NCBI GenBank assembly: GCA_027364695.1
Contig: DAHXOV010000245.1
Coordinates: 1 to 5,573, forward strand
Length of the DNA stretch: 5,573 nt
Reading direction: 5' to 3'
DNA from: a bacterium
GTDB lineage: Bacteria; Bacteroidota; Bacteroidia; B-17B0; Aurantibacillaceae
The notes beneath the pieces are model-generated. The model was given only the letters and a program-made list of their open reading frames with translations. It ran no database searches and was not told the origin of the DNA. Positions 1-5,573 of the stretch are shown piece after piece; the first letter of the stretch is position 1, and every line of letters starts with the position of its first letter. The translations under genes and the position numbers were made by a program.

Positions 1-302
1 GGGTGAGACCGACACACAATAAAATATATCAGGATAAAATTAAGACAGTGAATAATTACAAGGGAGGGCAATATGGTTTTTATTCTGCCCATGCTTCCAA
101 TAGCGCTACTGTGAGTTTCTTGAGCTTGCTATTGATCAGGCGTTCAAAAAATAAATATTGGATTCTGGTGTATCCATTCCTTTCAGGAATAAGTCGGATG
201 TATTTGGGAGTGCATTATTTTACGGATGTTTTAGCGGGATGGTTCATGGGATTTTTGATAGCATTATTTGTATATTTGTTGTTTCACAGATTTTTGAAGT
301 AA
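1..302 (+). CDS. PAP2-superfamily membrane phosphatase, C-terminal part (5' end outside window)
   Basis: Partial gene: the frame is already open at the left edge, so the GTG at position 3 is most likely an internal valine codon and the true start lies upstream. The visible 100 residues carry the type 2 phosphatidic acid phosphatase signature in order: the Arg-Pro of motif C1 at the left edge (RPTHN), a C2-like motif with its histidine (FYSAHASNS, where many relatives have PSGH), and a complete C3 motif SR-x5-H-x3-D (SRMYLGVHYFTD). Hydrophobic segments flank C2 and C3, as expected of an integral membrane enzyme whose active site faces the periplasm. Family members remove phosphate from lipid phosphates such as undecaprenyl diphosphate, phosphatidate or lipid A; the substrate cannot be read from sequence. 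The stop (TAA) lies 2 nt before the next gene, which encodes a GT-C-like membrane protein, so a role in lipid-carrier recycling or envelope lipid dephosphorylation is a reasonable inference. Confidence 0.9.
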   Translation, partial: VRPTHNKIYQDKIKTVNNYKGGQYGFYSAHASNSATVSFLSLLLIRRSKNKYWILVYPFLSGISRMYLGVHYFTDVLAGWFMGFLIALFVYLLFHRFLK

Positions 303-304
303 AA

Positions 305-1810
305 ATGTTGTTATTTTTTATTTATGTATTTTTATTTTTAATTTTATTTTATAGGATAAATTATTTGTTTTTGAATAAAAAATATTTTGTGTCAGTACTA
401 TTGATAAAGGTACTGTTTGTTTTTTTAGTTTCTTGTGTTTTAAATGCTAATGAATATAAGTTTTTGAAACTATATGATGAGGAAAACTATTTTCATGATG
501 CAGTATTATTTAATCGGCTTGCCCAAGAGCATCCTGTGTATTATGCTCAATTTCTTATAGATATTGAGCCTAATGATCCAAAAATTATTGAAAAATATTA
601 TTCTCAAACTAATGCGTGGTATAAATCTCCTGAATTTTTTTATAATGATAATAGATGGGTGGTGAAGATCCACAGTTTATTAGCATTTATCAGCGGGAAA
701 AATTTATCTGTGCATAGATTATTTTCCATGATGTTTTCAATGATAGGGTGGTTGCTAATATTTAATTTTATAGTGAAGTTGTATAATAAAAATAATGATC
801 TTACTGATGAGCAGAAAGTGAGGTGGTCGTATCTATTTGTTTCTTTGTCTTTGTTCCCCAGTTTTTTTTTCTTTACTGGTTTTTTACTTAAAGAAAACAT
901 TATGCTTTTGTTGATGGGCGGAATATTAAACATACTGTACAAATGGATTTCAGATAAAAAGTATGGGTTTGTAAATAGGGTGATAGGAAGTGGTTTAATA
1001 CTGGTTTCCGTTTTTTTTAGACCTAGTTATTTATTGCCTTTTATTTATTTTACAAGCATTTTTCTATTGCTGAAAAAGTTAAGAGTTTCAAGAGGATGGT
1101 TGGTCTTTGCAGGAATCATTATCTTGTCTTGCTTGCTTGGAAAGGTATTATTTCAAAACATATTTAAAAAAAATATTATGAGTATTATTCAATACCGTCA
1201 GGAGAGGTTTTTAGATGCTTCCCGTGGTGGTATTTTTTTATTAAATGATAAGAAGTTTGTACGTGCACCTTACCAGTGGGAAGCGATAAAATGGGATTCT
1301 ACACAAATACCTGTGAAATTTTCTATCAAAAAGGAGGTACCATTGATGTATTGGTACCTTATAGATTTGAACGATACTATTATTGAATTGAATAGAGACA
1401 CATCAGAGACATTTTATTTGTTATACTACATAGAAAGAGCCAACAGAACAGTGTACATAAATCCATTGAATACAAAAAAATCGCTATGGTATAACATACA
1501 TTCTGTTATGCAGACATTAACTGTCTTTTTCTTTTATCCGAAAGACATAAAAGGAATAATGGATATAATAGTATGGTTTGAAAGCCTGCTTATTTTACTT
1601 GCTGCTTCTTTATTATGTATTTACTTGCGATATAAACAATGCAGATTAGAACTATTTTTTGTGTTGATGATTGCAGCTTATATGATATTAATGATTTCAG
1701 TATCATCACCTAACATAGGGACTATTGTGAGATACAGATTTTTTTTATTACCTTTTTTATTTGCGAACTTAGCCCTTGCTAATAAGTTAAGAAGAAAAAC
1801 CATCTATTGA
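305..1810 (+). CDS. Polytopic membrane protein, GT-C glycosyltransferase/polymerase-like, function unproven
   Basis: A 501-residue integral membrane protein. I chose the ATG at 305, just after the PAP2 stop; the frame is open back to an ATG at 158, but that would overlap the conserved C3 end of the PAP2 gene. Hydrophobic segments lie roughly at residues 2-22, 28-46, 139-157, 175-210, 225-256, 264-283, 420-440 and 449-490. Two soluble, probably extracytoplasmic stretches rich in aromatic and charged residues lie at about 50-120 and 284-400. Residues 182-198 (SLFPSFFFFTGFLLKEN) resemble the Pro...Ser/Thr-Gly...Lys-Glu loop I associate with GT-C-fold membrane proteins of polysaccharide loci. Near the C-terminus, residues 470-484 (NIGTIVRYRFFLLPF) match the 'N-x-GT-x-x-RYR-x-x-x-PF' ending of such proteins. 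This supports a lipid-linked sugar transferase or polymerase-like role by family resemblance only; no catalytic residue can be assigned. Codons are very AT-rich. There is no clear ribosome binding site, and it is probably translated from the same mRNA as its neighbours. Confidence 0.85.
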   Translation: MLLFFIYVFLFLILFYRINYLFLNKKYFVSVLLIKVLFVFLVSCVLNANEYKFLKLYDEENYFHDAVLFNRLAQEHPVYYAQFLIDIEPNDPKIIEKYYSQTNAWYKSPEFFYNDNRWVVKIHSLLAFISGKNLSVHRLFSMMFSMIGWLLIFNFIVKLYNKNNDLTDEQKVRWSYLFVSLSLFPSFFFFTGFLLKENIMLLLMGGILNILYKWISDKKYGFVNRVIGSGLILVSVFFRPSYLLPFIYFTSIFLLLKKLRVSRGWLVFAGIIILSCLLGKVLFQNIFKKNIMSIIQYRQERFLDASRGGIFLLNDKKFVRAPYQWEAIKWDSTQIPVKFSIKKEVPLMYWYLIDLNDTIIELNRDTSETFYLLYYIERANRTVYINPLNTKKSLWYNIHSVMQTLTVFFFYPKDIKGIMDIIVWFESLLILLAASLLCIYLRYKQCRLELFFVLMIAAYMILMISVSSPNIGTIVRYRFFLLPFLFANLALANKLRRKTIY

Positions 1811-1816
1811 TTCATT

Positions 1817-2254
1817 ATGAATGCAGCGATTCATTATCCTTTTCACAAAGATAGCTTTCCTGCTAAATTGTCTTATTATTTCATTAATAGATTCAATGAT
1901 CACTATGAAGTTTCTTTTTCAAGAGACAGTAATAACTACTTAAAAGTCTCAGTTTCTTTTTGTGTAACCAATGATGAGTATGAAAGCGATCAATATGTAG
2001 TTACCAATCATGGAGATGTATATAGAGTATTAAATACAGTATGTTTAATTATATTGAGTTTTTCTGATACCCATCCTAATATATATCATTATGTTTTTTC
2101 AGGAGAAAAAAGGATGTTTGAAAAAGAACAGGATATAGCAGTATCTGGTAGAACAAGGGTATTTATGAGATTTGTAAAAAAATTCTTCATTCCACCCTTG
2201 TGGGAGGTGCGGCAGGAGGAAAATTTCGTGCATATTTACAAGAAGATGCGATAA
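1817..2254 (+). CDS. Small soluble protein, possibly DUF6934-like, function unknown
   Basis: A 145-residue protein with no signal peptide or membrane segment; the hydrophobic stretch near residues 70-80 is too short. Its centre, TNHGDVYRVLNTVCLIILSF followed shortly by HPNIYHYVFSG, recalls the pattern 'N-x-GD-x-x-KVL-x-TV ... F ... P ... G' of a Bacteroidota family of about 145 residues that I know as DUF6934. Residues after that (SGRTRVFMRFVKKFF) could match its 'R-T-x-x-Y' helix. This match is from memory and tentative, and no biochemical function is known to me for the family. The ATG follows the upstream TGA by 6 nt and lies in the same reading frame, so translation is probably coupled to the preceding membrane-protein gene. 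The C-terminus is basic (HIYKKMR). It is the last gene of the plus-strand run and converges on lepA. The sequence reads as real protein despite AT-rich codons. Confidence 0.8.
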   Translation: MNAAIHYPFHKDSFPAKLSYYFINRFNDHYEVSFSRDSNNYLKVSVSFCVTNDEYESDQYVVTNHGDVYRVLNTVCLIILSFSDTHPNIYHYVFSGEKRMFEKEQDIAVSGRTRVFMRFVKKFFIPPLWEVRQEENFVHIYKKMR

Positions 2255-2329
2255 AACGTTTATGTAGGAGAAGAGTATTACAAGAGCGGATTTGGAATTT
2301 TGAAGACTTATTTTACCCCTTTCTTATGT

Positions 2330-2346
2330 TGTTTTTTCAAAAAACA
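2330..2346. terminator. AT-rich palindrome between convergent genes, weak terminator candidate
   Basis: Perfect inverted repeat TGTTTTTT-C-AAAAAACA, 8-nt arms around one base, in the 175-nt gap between the convergent small-protein gene and lepA. Its T-runs could help end transcription from either side. The stem has only one G-C pair per arm and a real hairpin would need to open a few central pairs, so it is a poor intrinsic terminator. It is the only notable structure I see in this gap. Confidence 0.3.
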
Positions 2347-2429
2347 CACATTACATGGAAAATCGCATCAGAAGAAGATTCACAGAAATACTTTTGATGT
2401 TTTTATGAGAACGCACATTCTAACCATCA

Positions 2430-4220
2430 TCAGTCTTTTAATTTCAATACAGCCATAAAGGCACTTTGGGGTATTTCTACTTTACCTACCTGGCGCATTC
2501 TTTTTTTACCTTCTTTTTGTTTTTCTAATAACTTTCTTTTTCTGGATATATCACCGCCATAGCACTTGGCAGTAACATCCTTTCGTAGTGCCCTGATGGT
2601 TTCTCTTGCAATGATTTTAGAGCCAATGGCTGCTTGTACGGGTATTTCAAATTGTTGTCTTGGAATGAGTTCTTTGAGTTTTTCGCACATGTTTTTTCCG
2701 AATTCATAGGACTTACTTCTGTGAATGAGTGCGCTGAGTGCATCTACGGGCTCGCCATTGAGTAAGATGTCTAATTTTACAAGATCTGCTTCTTTATATC
2801 CAGTGGGATGATAGTCAAATGAAGCATAACCACGAGAAATACTCTTTAAACGATCGTAAAAATCAAAAACAATTTCTCCTAATGGCATTTCAAAGATGAG
2901 TTCTACTCTGTCGGTGGTAAGGTAATTTTGAGAGAGAAGTGTACCTCTTTTTTCAATACACAAGTTCATGACGGAGCCTATGTATTCTGTTTTGGTAATA
3001 ATACTTGCTTTGATGTAGGGCTCTTCAATGTATGCCATTTTACCCACGGATGGAAGATGAGAAGGGTTGTTTACTTGAATTATTTCATCTGATGTGCTAT
3101 GCACCAGGTAATTCACATTTGGTACTGTGATAATTACATTCATATTGAATTCTCTTTCTAATCTTTCTTGAACGATTTCCATGTGTAACATGCCAAGGAA
3201 GCCACAGCGAAAGCCAAACCCTAATGCAACTGAAGATTCTGGTTCCCATGTCAGAGAAGCATCATTTAATTTTAATTTTTCCATACTGGCGCGCAGATCT
3301 TCATAGTCTTCTGTATCTACGGGATAAATACCCGCAAAGACCATTGGTTTTACATCTTCAAATCCTTTGATAGGTTTGGTAGATGGTTGATGAGCATGTG
3401 TAACGGTATCACCTACTTTAACTTCTGATGCCTGTTTGATACCTGTAACGATGTATCCTACATTGCCTGCTGATATTTCATCTTTTGGTACAAGATTGAG
3501 TTTTAATATGCCTACTTCTTCTGCGATATACTCGTTTCCTGTGTTGAAAAATTTTACCTTATCTCCTTTTTTGAGGGTGCCATTGTATATTCTGTAATAT
3601 GCAATCACTCCTCTGAAAGAATTAAATACAGAGTCAAAAATGAGGGCTTGTAGTGGAGCAGAGGGGTCGCCTTTGGGAGGTGGTATTCTTTCTATAATGC
3701 CTTCCAGAATTTTATCTATCCCTAGTCCTGTTTTTCCTGATGCAAGCAGTATTTCGTCTTTTGAACAGCCTAAGAGATCTACAATTTGGTCTTTTACTTC
3801 GTCTATGTTGGCGCTGGGTAAATCAATTTTGTTGAGTACTGGTAGGATGGTCAAGTTGTTGTCTAATGCCATGAACAGGTTGGAAATAGTTTGTGCCTGA
3901 ATGCCTTGTGATGCATCTACGACCAATAAGGCGCCTTCGCAGGAGGCAATAGAACGAGATACTTCGTAGCTAAAATCCACATGTCCAGGTGTATCTATGA
4001 GGTTGAGGAAATATTTTTCGTCTTTGTATTTGTAATCCATTTGTATAGCGTGGCTTTTGATAGTAATACCTCTTTCTTTTTCAAGATCCATGTCGTCTAA
4101 GACTTGGTTTTGCATTTGTCGTTTATCTATGGTGTTGGTAAATTCAAGCAGTCTGTCAGCCAGTGTACTTTTACCGTGATCTATATGAGCGATGATACAA
4201 AAGTTTCTGATATTTTTCAT
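2430..4220 (-). CDS. lepA: Elongation factor 4 (LepA), ribosome-associated translational GTPase
   Basis: Complete 596-residue protein, the usual length for LepA/EF4. The family binds the ribosome, hydrolyses GTP and acts on stalled or mis-translocated ribosomes or on initiation/assembly; its exact role is still debated. GTPase motifs are all present: G1 AHIDHGKST (residues 11-19), G2 RGITIKS (50-56), G3 DTPGH (76-80, with the catalytic-type His80), G4 NKID (130-133) and G5 SGK (161-163; SAK is more usual in other phyla). A beta-barrel domain II follows, then EF-G-like domains III and V with the [14 protein letters not shown] segment. The LepA-specific C-terminal domain ends with the highly conserved basic stretch beginning [20 protein letters not shown] (from residue 552). 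The start is the only sensible ATG, directly before the [13 protein letters not shown]-terminus. No Shine-Dalgarno sequence is visible, as is normal in Bacteroidota. A phylum-type promoter lies about 20 nt upstream. It stands alone on its strand, convergent with the small-protein gene and divergent from the 98-residue gene. No frameshift or missing motif was seen. Confidence 0.98.
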   Translation of the reverse strand: MKNIRNFCIIAHIDHGKSTLADRLLEFTNTIDKRQMQNQVLDDMDLEKERGITIKSHAIQMDYKYKDEKYFLNLIDTPGHVDFSYEVSRSIASCEGALLVVDASQGIQAQTISNLFMALDNNLTILPVLNKIDLPSANIDEVKDQIVDLLGCSKDEILLASGKTGLGIDKILEGIIERIPPPKGDPSAPLQALIFDSVFNSFRGVIAYYRIYNGTLKKGDKVKFFNTGNEYIAEEVGILKLNLVPKDEISAGNVGYIVTGIKQASEVKVGDTVTHAHQPSTKPIKGFEDVKPMVFAGIYPVDTEDYEDLRASMEKLKLNDASLTWEPESSVALGFGFRCGFLGMLHMEIVQERLEREFNMNVIITVPNVNYLVHSTSDEIIQVNNPSHLPSVGKMAYIEEPYIKASIITKTEYIGSVMNLCIEKRGTLLSQNYLTTDRVELIFEMPLGEIVFDFYDRLKSISRGYASFDYHPTGYKEADLVKLDILLNGEPVDALSALIHRSKSYEFGKNMCEKLKELIPRQQFEIPVQAAIGSKIIARETIRALRKDVTAKCYGGDISRKRKLLEKQKEGKKRMRQVGKVEIPQSAFMAVLKLKD

Positions 4221-4240
4221 TGAGATTTTTTAAGTGGCTG

Positions 4241-4270
4241 CAAAAATACACAATGAAAAGAAAACATCAA
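4241..4270 (-). promoter_or_regulatory. Bacteroidota-type promoter for lepA
   Basis: On the minus strand TTG (plus positions 4268-4270) is followed after exactly 19 nt by TATTTTTG (plus positions 4241-4248), a full match to the Bacteroidota -33/-7 pattern TTG-N19-TAnnTTTG. The -7 box ends 20 nt before the lepA ATG, which predicts a leader of roughly 10-15 nt. Placement and spacing support it; no transcription start is known. Confidence 0.65.
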
Positions 4271-4323
4271 CATATTGTAACCTTTAATTTTATAATTCGT
4301 ACAAATACTAAAAATTTAAGCGT

Positions 4324-4620
4324 ATGGAAAGTTTGAATAAGAGAAAGTTTGAATGGATTGAAAAAGAAAAAATTCCAGAATTAAACTTTCCTAATGAAGA
4401 TGTATTGGATAATGAAGATACAAAAAATGAAAGATGGCATGAGCTTCAACGAGCCACTACATTGGGGAATTTAGACAAGATTAAATTTAAGATTTATTTC
4501 GCAGATGGAGGTTCTCACAAATATACTGAAACAACGATATGGGGGCTAACAGACAAAAGAGTAATTTTAAAGCAAGGGGTTATGATACCTGTGAATAGGA
4601 TATTTTATGTTAAGTATTGA
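4324..4620 (+). CDS. Conserved-looking 98-residue protein of unknown function
   Basis: A 98-residue soluble protein divergently placed 103 nt from lepA. I do not recognise a named domain, but the wording is that of a small conserved Bacteroidota protein. The acidic N-terminal half contains FEWIEKEKIPELNFPNEDVL, then a helix-like ERWHELQRATTLGNLD. The second half appears beta-rich: IKFKIYFADGG, an ETTIW-x-x-TDKRVILKQGV stretch, and a final strand MIPVNRIFYVKY. The alternation of short strands with turns, ending in 'IPVNRI', suggests a small beta-barrel-like fold, an inference only. No signal peptide, membrane segment, cysteine or metal-binding pattern is present. The ATG at 4324 is the first in frame; there is no Shine-Dalgarno site, and I could not find a convincing phylum-type promoter in the 53 nt before it on this strand. 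It is followed by a 400-nt gene-free stretch, so it is probably a single-gene transcript. Sharing a divergent control region with lepA may be incidental. Confidence 0.82.
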   Translation: MESLNKRKFEWIEKEKIPELNFPNEDVLDNEDTKNERWHELQRATTLGNLDKIKFKIYFADGGSHKYTETTIWGLTDKRVILKQGVMIPVNRIFYVKY

Positions 4621-4839
4621 ATTTTGTGGAGGAGAAATAGAGTGCAGGACATAAATTGGTTTTGATTTTTTTCTCTTTTAAGTTAATAGAGTTTTCTTTT
4701 ATGGATTTAGTTTTTATGTCTTTGATGGTCTCTAATAATAAATAAGTAGAAATTGAATAGGTAGTGGGCAGTGTATTGTTTAGAGTGAAATCTTTTAATT
4801 GATATATCTATTACTTAACATAATGTAAATTATAGTGAT

Positions 4840-4859
4840 TTTTTAAGAGATCTTAAAAA
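4840..4859. repeat. AT-rich inverted repeat
   Basis: Perfect 9-nt arms TTTTTAAGA and TCTTAAAAA separated by GA, with one further T-G wobble pair possible outside. It has only one G-C pair in the stem, lies 220 nt after the 98-residue gene and 161 nt before the htrA start. It could be a protein-binding operator or a very weak terminator; in DNA this AT-rich, chance is also possible. Confidence 0.35.
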
Positions 4860-4984
4860 GATAGATTTGTCAAGCATCTCTCCCACTTTTCTTATTTAGC
4901 ATAAGCGAAAGGCATTCTGTTTAATTAAAAATTTTTATCCATTTAAATTTTGTTAATCTAAAAATAATCATCTTATTTTGGAAT

Positions 4985-4992
4985 TATATTTG
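4985..4992 (+). promoter_or_regulatory. Probable -7 promoter box for htrA
   Basis: TATATTTG is an exact match to the Bacteroidota -7 element TAnnTTTG, ending 28 nt before the htrA ATG, which would give a leader of about 20 nt. No TTG lies at the expected 19-21 nt upstream. A second, weaker candidate TATTTTGG at 4974-4981 has one mismatch but does have TTG (4950-4952) 21 nt before it, so the exact promoter is uncertain. Confidence 0.45.
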
Positions 4993-5020
4993 TTAAAAAT
5001 AAATACAATAAATTACAAGT

Positions 5021-5573
5021 ATGAAAAAAATGGTGGCTTATATTGTGAGTGGCATTATTGGAGGTATTACAGTAATTGTTATACAGAAAACGCTTCATTT
5101 GAATGATAGGAAGCAATATCTAGTTGCGTCAAACGGACTTTCAAGTAATAATAACATTACCCAAGTTCGTTACAATGCAAACCAGGCGGTTTCATTCAAT
5201 AATGATTTTTCTACGGCTGTAGAAAAAAGCATTCATGCTGTCGTCCACATTAAAACAATCACAGAAAGAACTAATTTAATTTATAATCCTTTTGAATCTT
5301 GGTTTTTTGGGACACAGCCACAGGTTCAGCCATATATTCAGGAAGGGAGTGGCTCTGGTGTCATTATTTCAGACAATGGATATATTGTAACCAATAATCA
5401 TGTGATTAAAAATTCTGACAAGATACAAGTTACACTTAATGATAAACGAAGCTATTCTGCCCAAATAGTAGGCGCTGATCCTGCTACAGACATTGCCGTA
5501 TTAAAGATCGATGAGAAAAATCTTCCTTTTATTCTTTTTGGAAATAGTGATGAAATAAAGGTAGGAGAATGGG
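5021..5573 (+). CDS. HtrA/Deg-family (Do-like) periplasmic serine protease, N-terminal part
   Basis: Partial gene: 184 codons plus one base are visible, with no stop before the right edge. Residues 4-21 form a single hydrophobic segment after MKK, an uncleaved anchor or signal peptide that places the enzyme in the periplasm. A Ser/Asn-rich linker follows to about residue 60, then the trypsin-like protease domain. NPFESWFF (about 89-96) and GSGSGVIIS (109-117) are typical of HtrA/DegP/DegQ. The catalytic histidine is His127 in TNNHVI and the catalytic aspartate is Asp157 in TDIAVLKID, 30 residues apart as in E. coli DegP. The catalytic serine (GNSGG motif) and PDZ domains should lie beyond the window, so activity cannot be confirmed here. 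Family members degrade or refold damaged envelope proteins under stress. The start ATG precedes MKKMVAYIVSG; no Shine-Dalgarno site is present and a phylum-type -7 box lies 28 nt upstream. degP/degQ/htrA cannot be told apart from this part, so no symbol is given. Confidence 0.95.
   Translation, partial: MKKMVAYIVSGIIGGITVIVIQKTLHLNDRKQYLVASNGLSSNNNITQVRYNANQAVSFNNDFSTAVEKSIHAVVHIKTITERTNLIYNPFESWFFGTQPQVQPYIQEGSGSGVIISDNGYIVTNNHVIKNSDKIQVTLNDKRSYSAQIVGADPATDIAVLKIDEKNLPFILFGNSDEIKVGEW

Larger units (their letters stand above)
4621..5020. other. 400-nt intergenic region without a convincing gene
   Basis: Very AT-rich stretch between the 98-residue gene and htrA. Plus-strand frames break up quickly; the longest ATG reading I traced is about 14 codons. 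On the minus strand, positions 4807-4610 are free of stops for 65 codons but contain no ATG. An AT-rich inverted repeat lies at 4840-4859 and a promoter-like box at 4985-4992. No tRNA-like cloverleaf, repeat array or GC-rich hairpin terminator was seen. It could be leader/regulatory sequence, decayed coding sequence, or simply spacer. Confidence 0.6.

Noticed and set aside
158..304. Upstream extension of the 501-residue membrane protein to an ATG at 158
   Set aside because: It overlaps the PAP2 gene through its conserved C3 motif in another frame, and the translation (Cys/Gly/Ser-rich, no homology sense) looks like an out-of-frame shadow; the ATG at 305 directly follows the PAP2 stop.
393..415. 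Inverted repeat CAGTAC / GTACTG with 11-nt spacer near the start of the membrane-protein gene
   Set aside because: Short stem inside coding sequence with no nearby signal; its faint likeness to the hairpin at 1335-1359 is most easily explained by chance.
640..942. Minus-strand ORF of 100 residues inside the membrane-protein gene
   Set aside because: It is antisense to a well-supported coding region and has no recognisable protein features.
2200..2397. 65-residue plus-strand ORF overlapping the end of the 145-residue gene
   Set aside because: It overlaps a real gene out of frame, has no recognisable motif and no supporting signals.
2255..2455. Stop-free continuation of 67 codons in the same frame after the 145-residue gene
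   Set aside because: It has no good start, runs into the 3' end of lepA in antisense, and the 145-residue protein already ends naturally.
2525..2743. Minus-strand ORF of 72 residues inside lepA
   Set aside because: Out-of-frame shadow of lepA.
3640..3900. Plus-strand ORF of 86 residues inside lepA
   Set aside because: Antisense shadow of the LepA GTPase domain; its Ser/Pro-rich composition reflects reverse reading.
1..5573. Search for CRISPR arrays, insertion sequences, tRNA/rRNA genes and phage or defence modules
   Set aside because: No repeated spacers, terminal inverted repeats with transposase, RNA-gene signatures or defence-type domains were visible on either strand.

Overview
The window looks like a stretch of a low-GC member of the Bacteroidota. 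Three things point there: coding sequences start without recognisable Shine-Dalgarno sites; promoter-like elements match the Bacteroidota form (TTG, about 19 nt, TAnnTTTG) ahead of lepA and, in part, ahead of htrA; and the PAP2, LepA and HtrA proteins have Bacteroidota-style wording. A finer placement is not supported by what can be read here.

Layout. (1) Positions 1-2254, plus strand, hold a tightly packed run of three genes. These are the C-terminal part of a PAP2-superfamily membrane phosphatase (cut by the window edge), a 501-residue polytopic membrane protein that resembles GT-C-type glycosyltransferases or polymerases, and a 145-residue small protein with a tentative resemblance to the DUF6934 family. 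The gaps are 2 and 6 nt, so the three are probably co-transcribed. The first two fit a cell-envelope or surface-polysaccharide role, and this run is visibly more AT-rich than the lepA gene. (2) Positions 2255-2429 form a short convergent intergenic region with one AT-rich palindrome. (3) Positions 2430-4220, minus strand, hold a complete, intact lepA (elongation factor 4), with a good Bacteroidota promoter just upstream. (4) Positions 4324-4620, plus strand, hold a divergent 98-residue protein of unknown function. (5) Positions 4621-5020 are a 400-nt stretch without a convincing gene. It holds an AT-rich inverted repeat, a stop-free but startless minus-strand stretch, and the probable htrA promoter. 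(6) Positions 5021-5573, plus strand, hold the N-terminal 184 codons of an HtrA/Deg-family periplasmic serine protease, running off the window.

The genes do not form one evident pathway. The left part looks like the end of an envelope/glycan locus. lepA, the 98-residue gene and htrA look like ordinary chromosomal housekeeping and stress genes. I see no mobile element, CRISPR array, tRNA or rRNA, and no clear sign of a novel multi-gene system. The most open items are the three proteins without firm function (501, 145 and 98 residues) and an internal perfect Shine-Dalgarno sequence inside a hairpin in the 501-residue gene.
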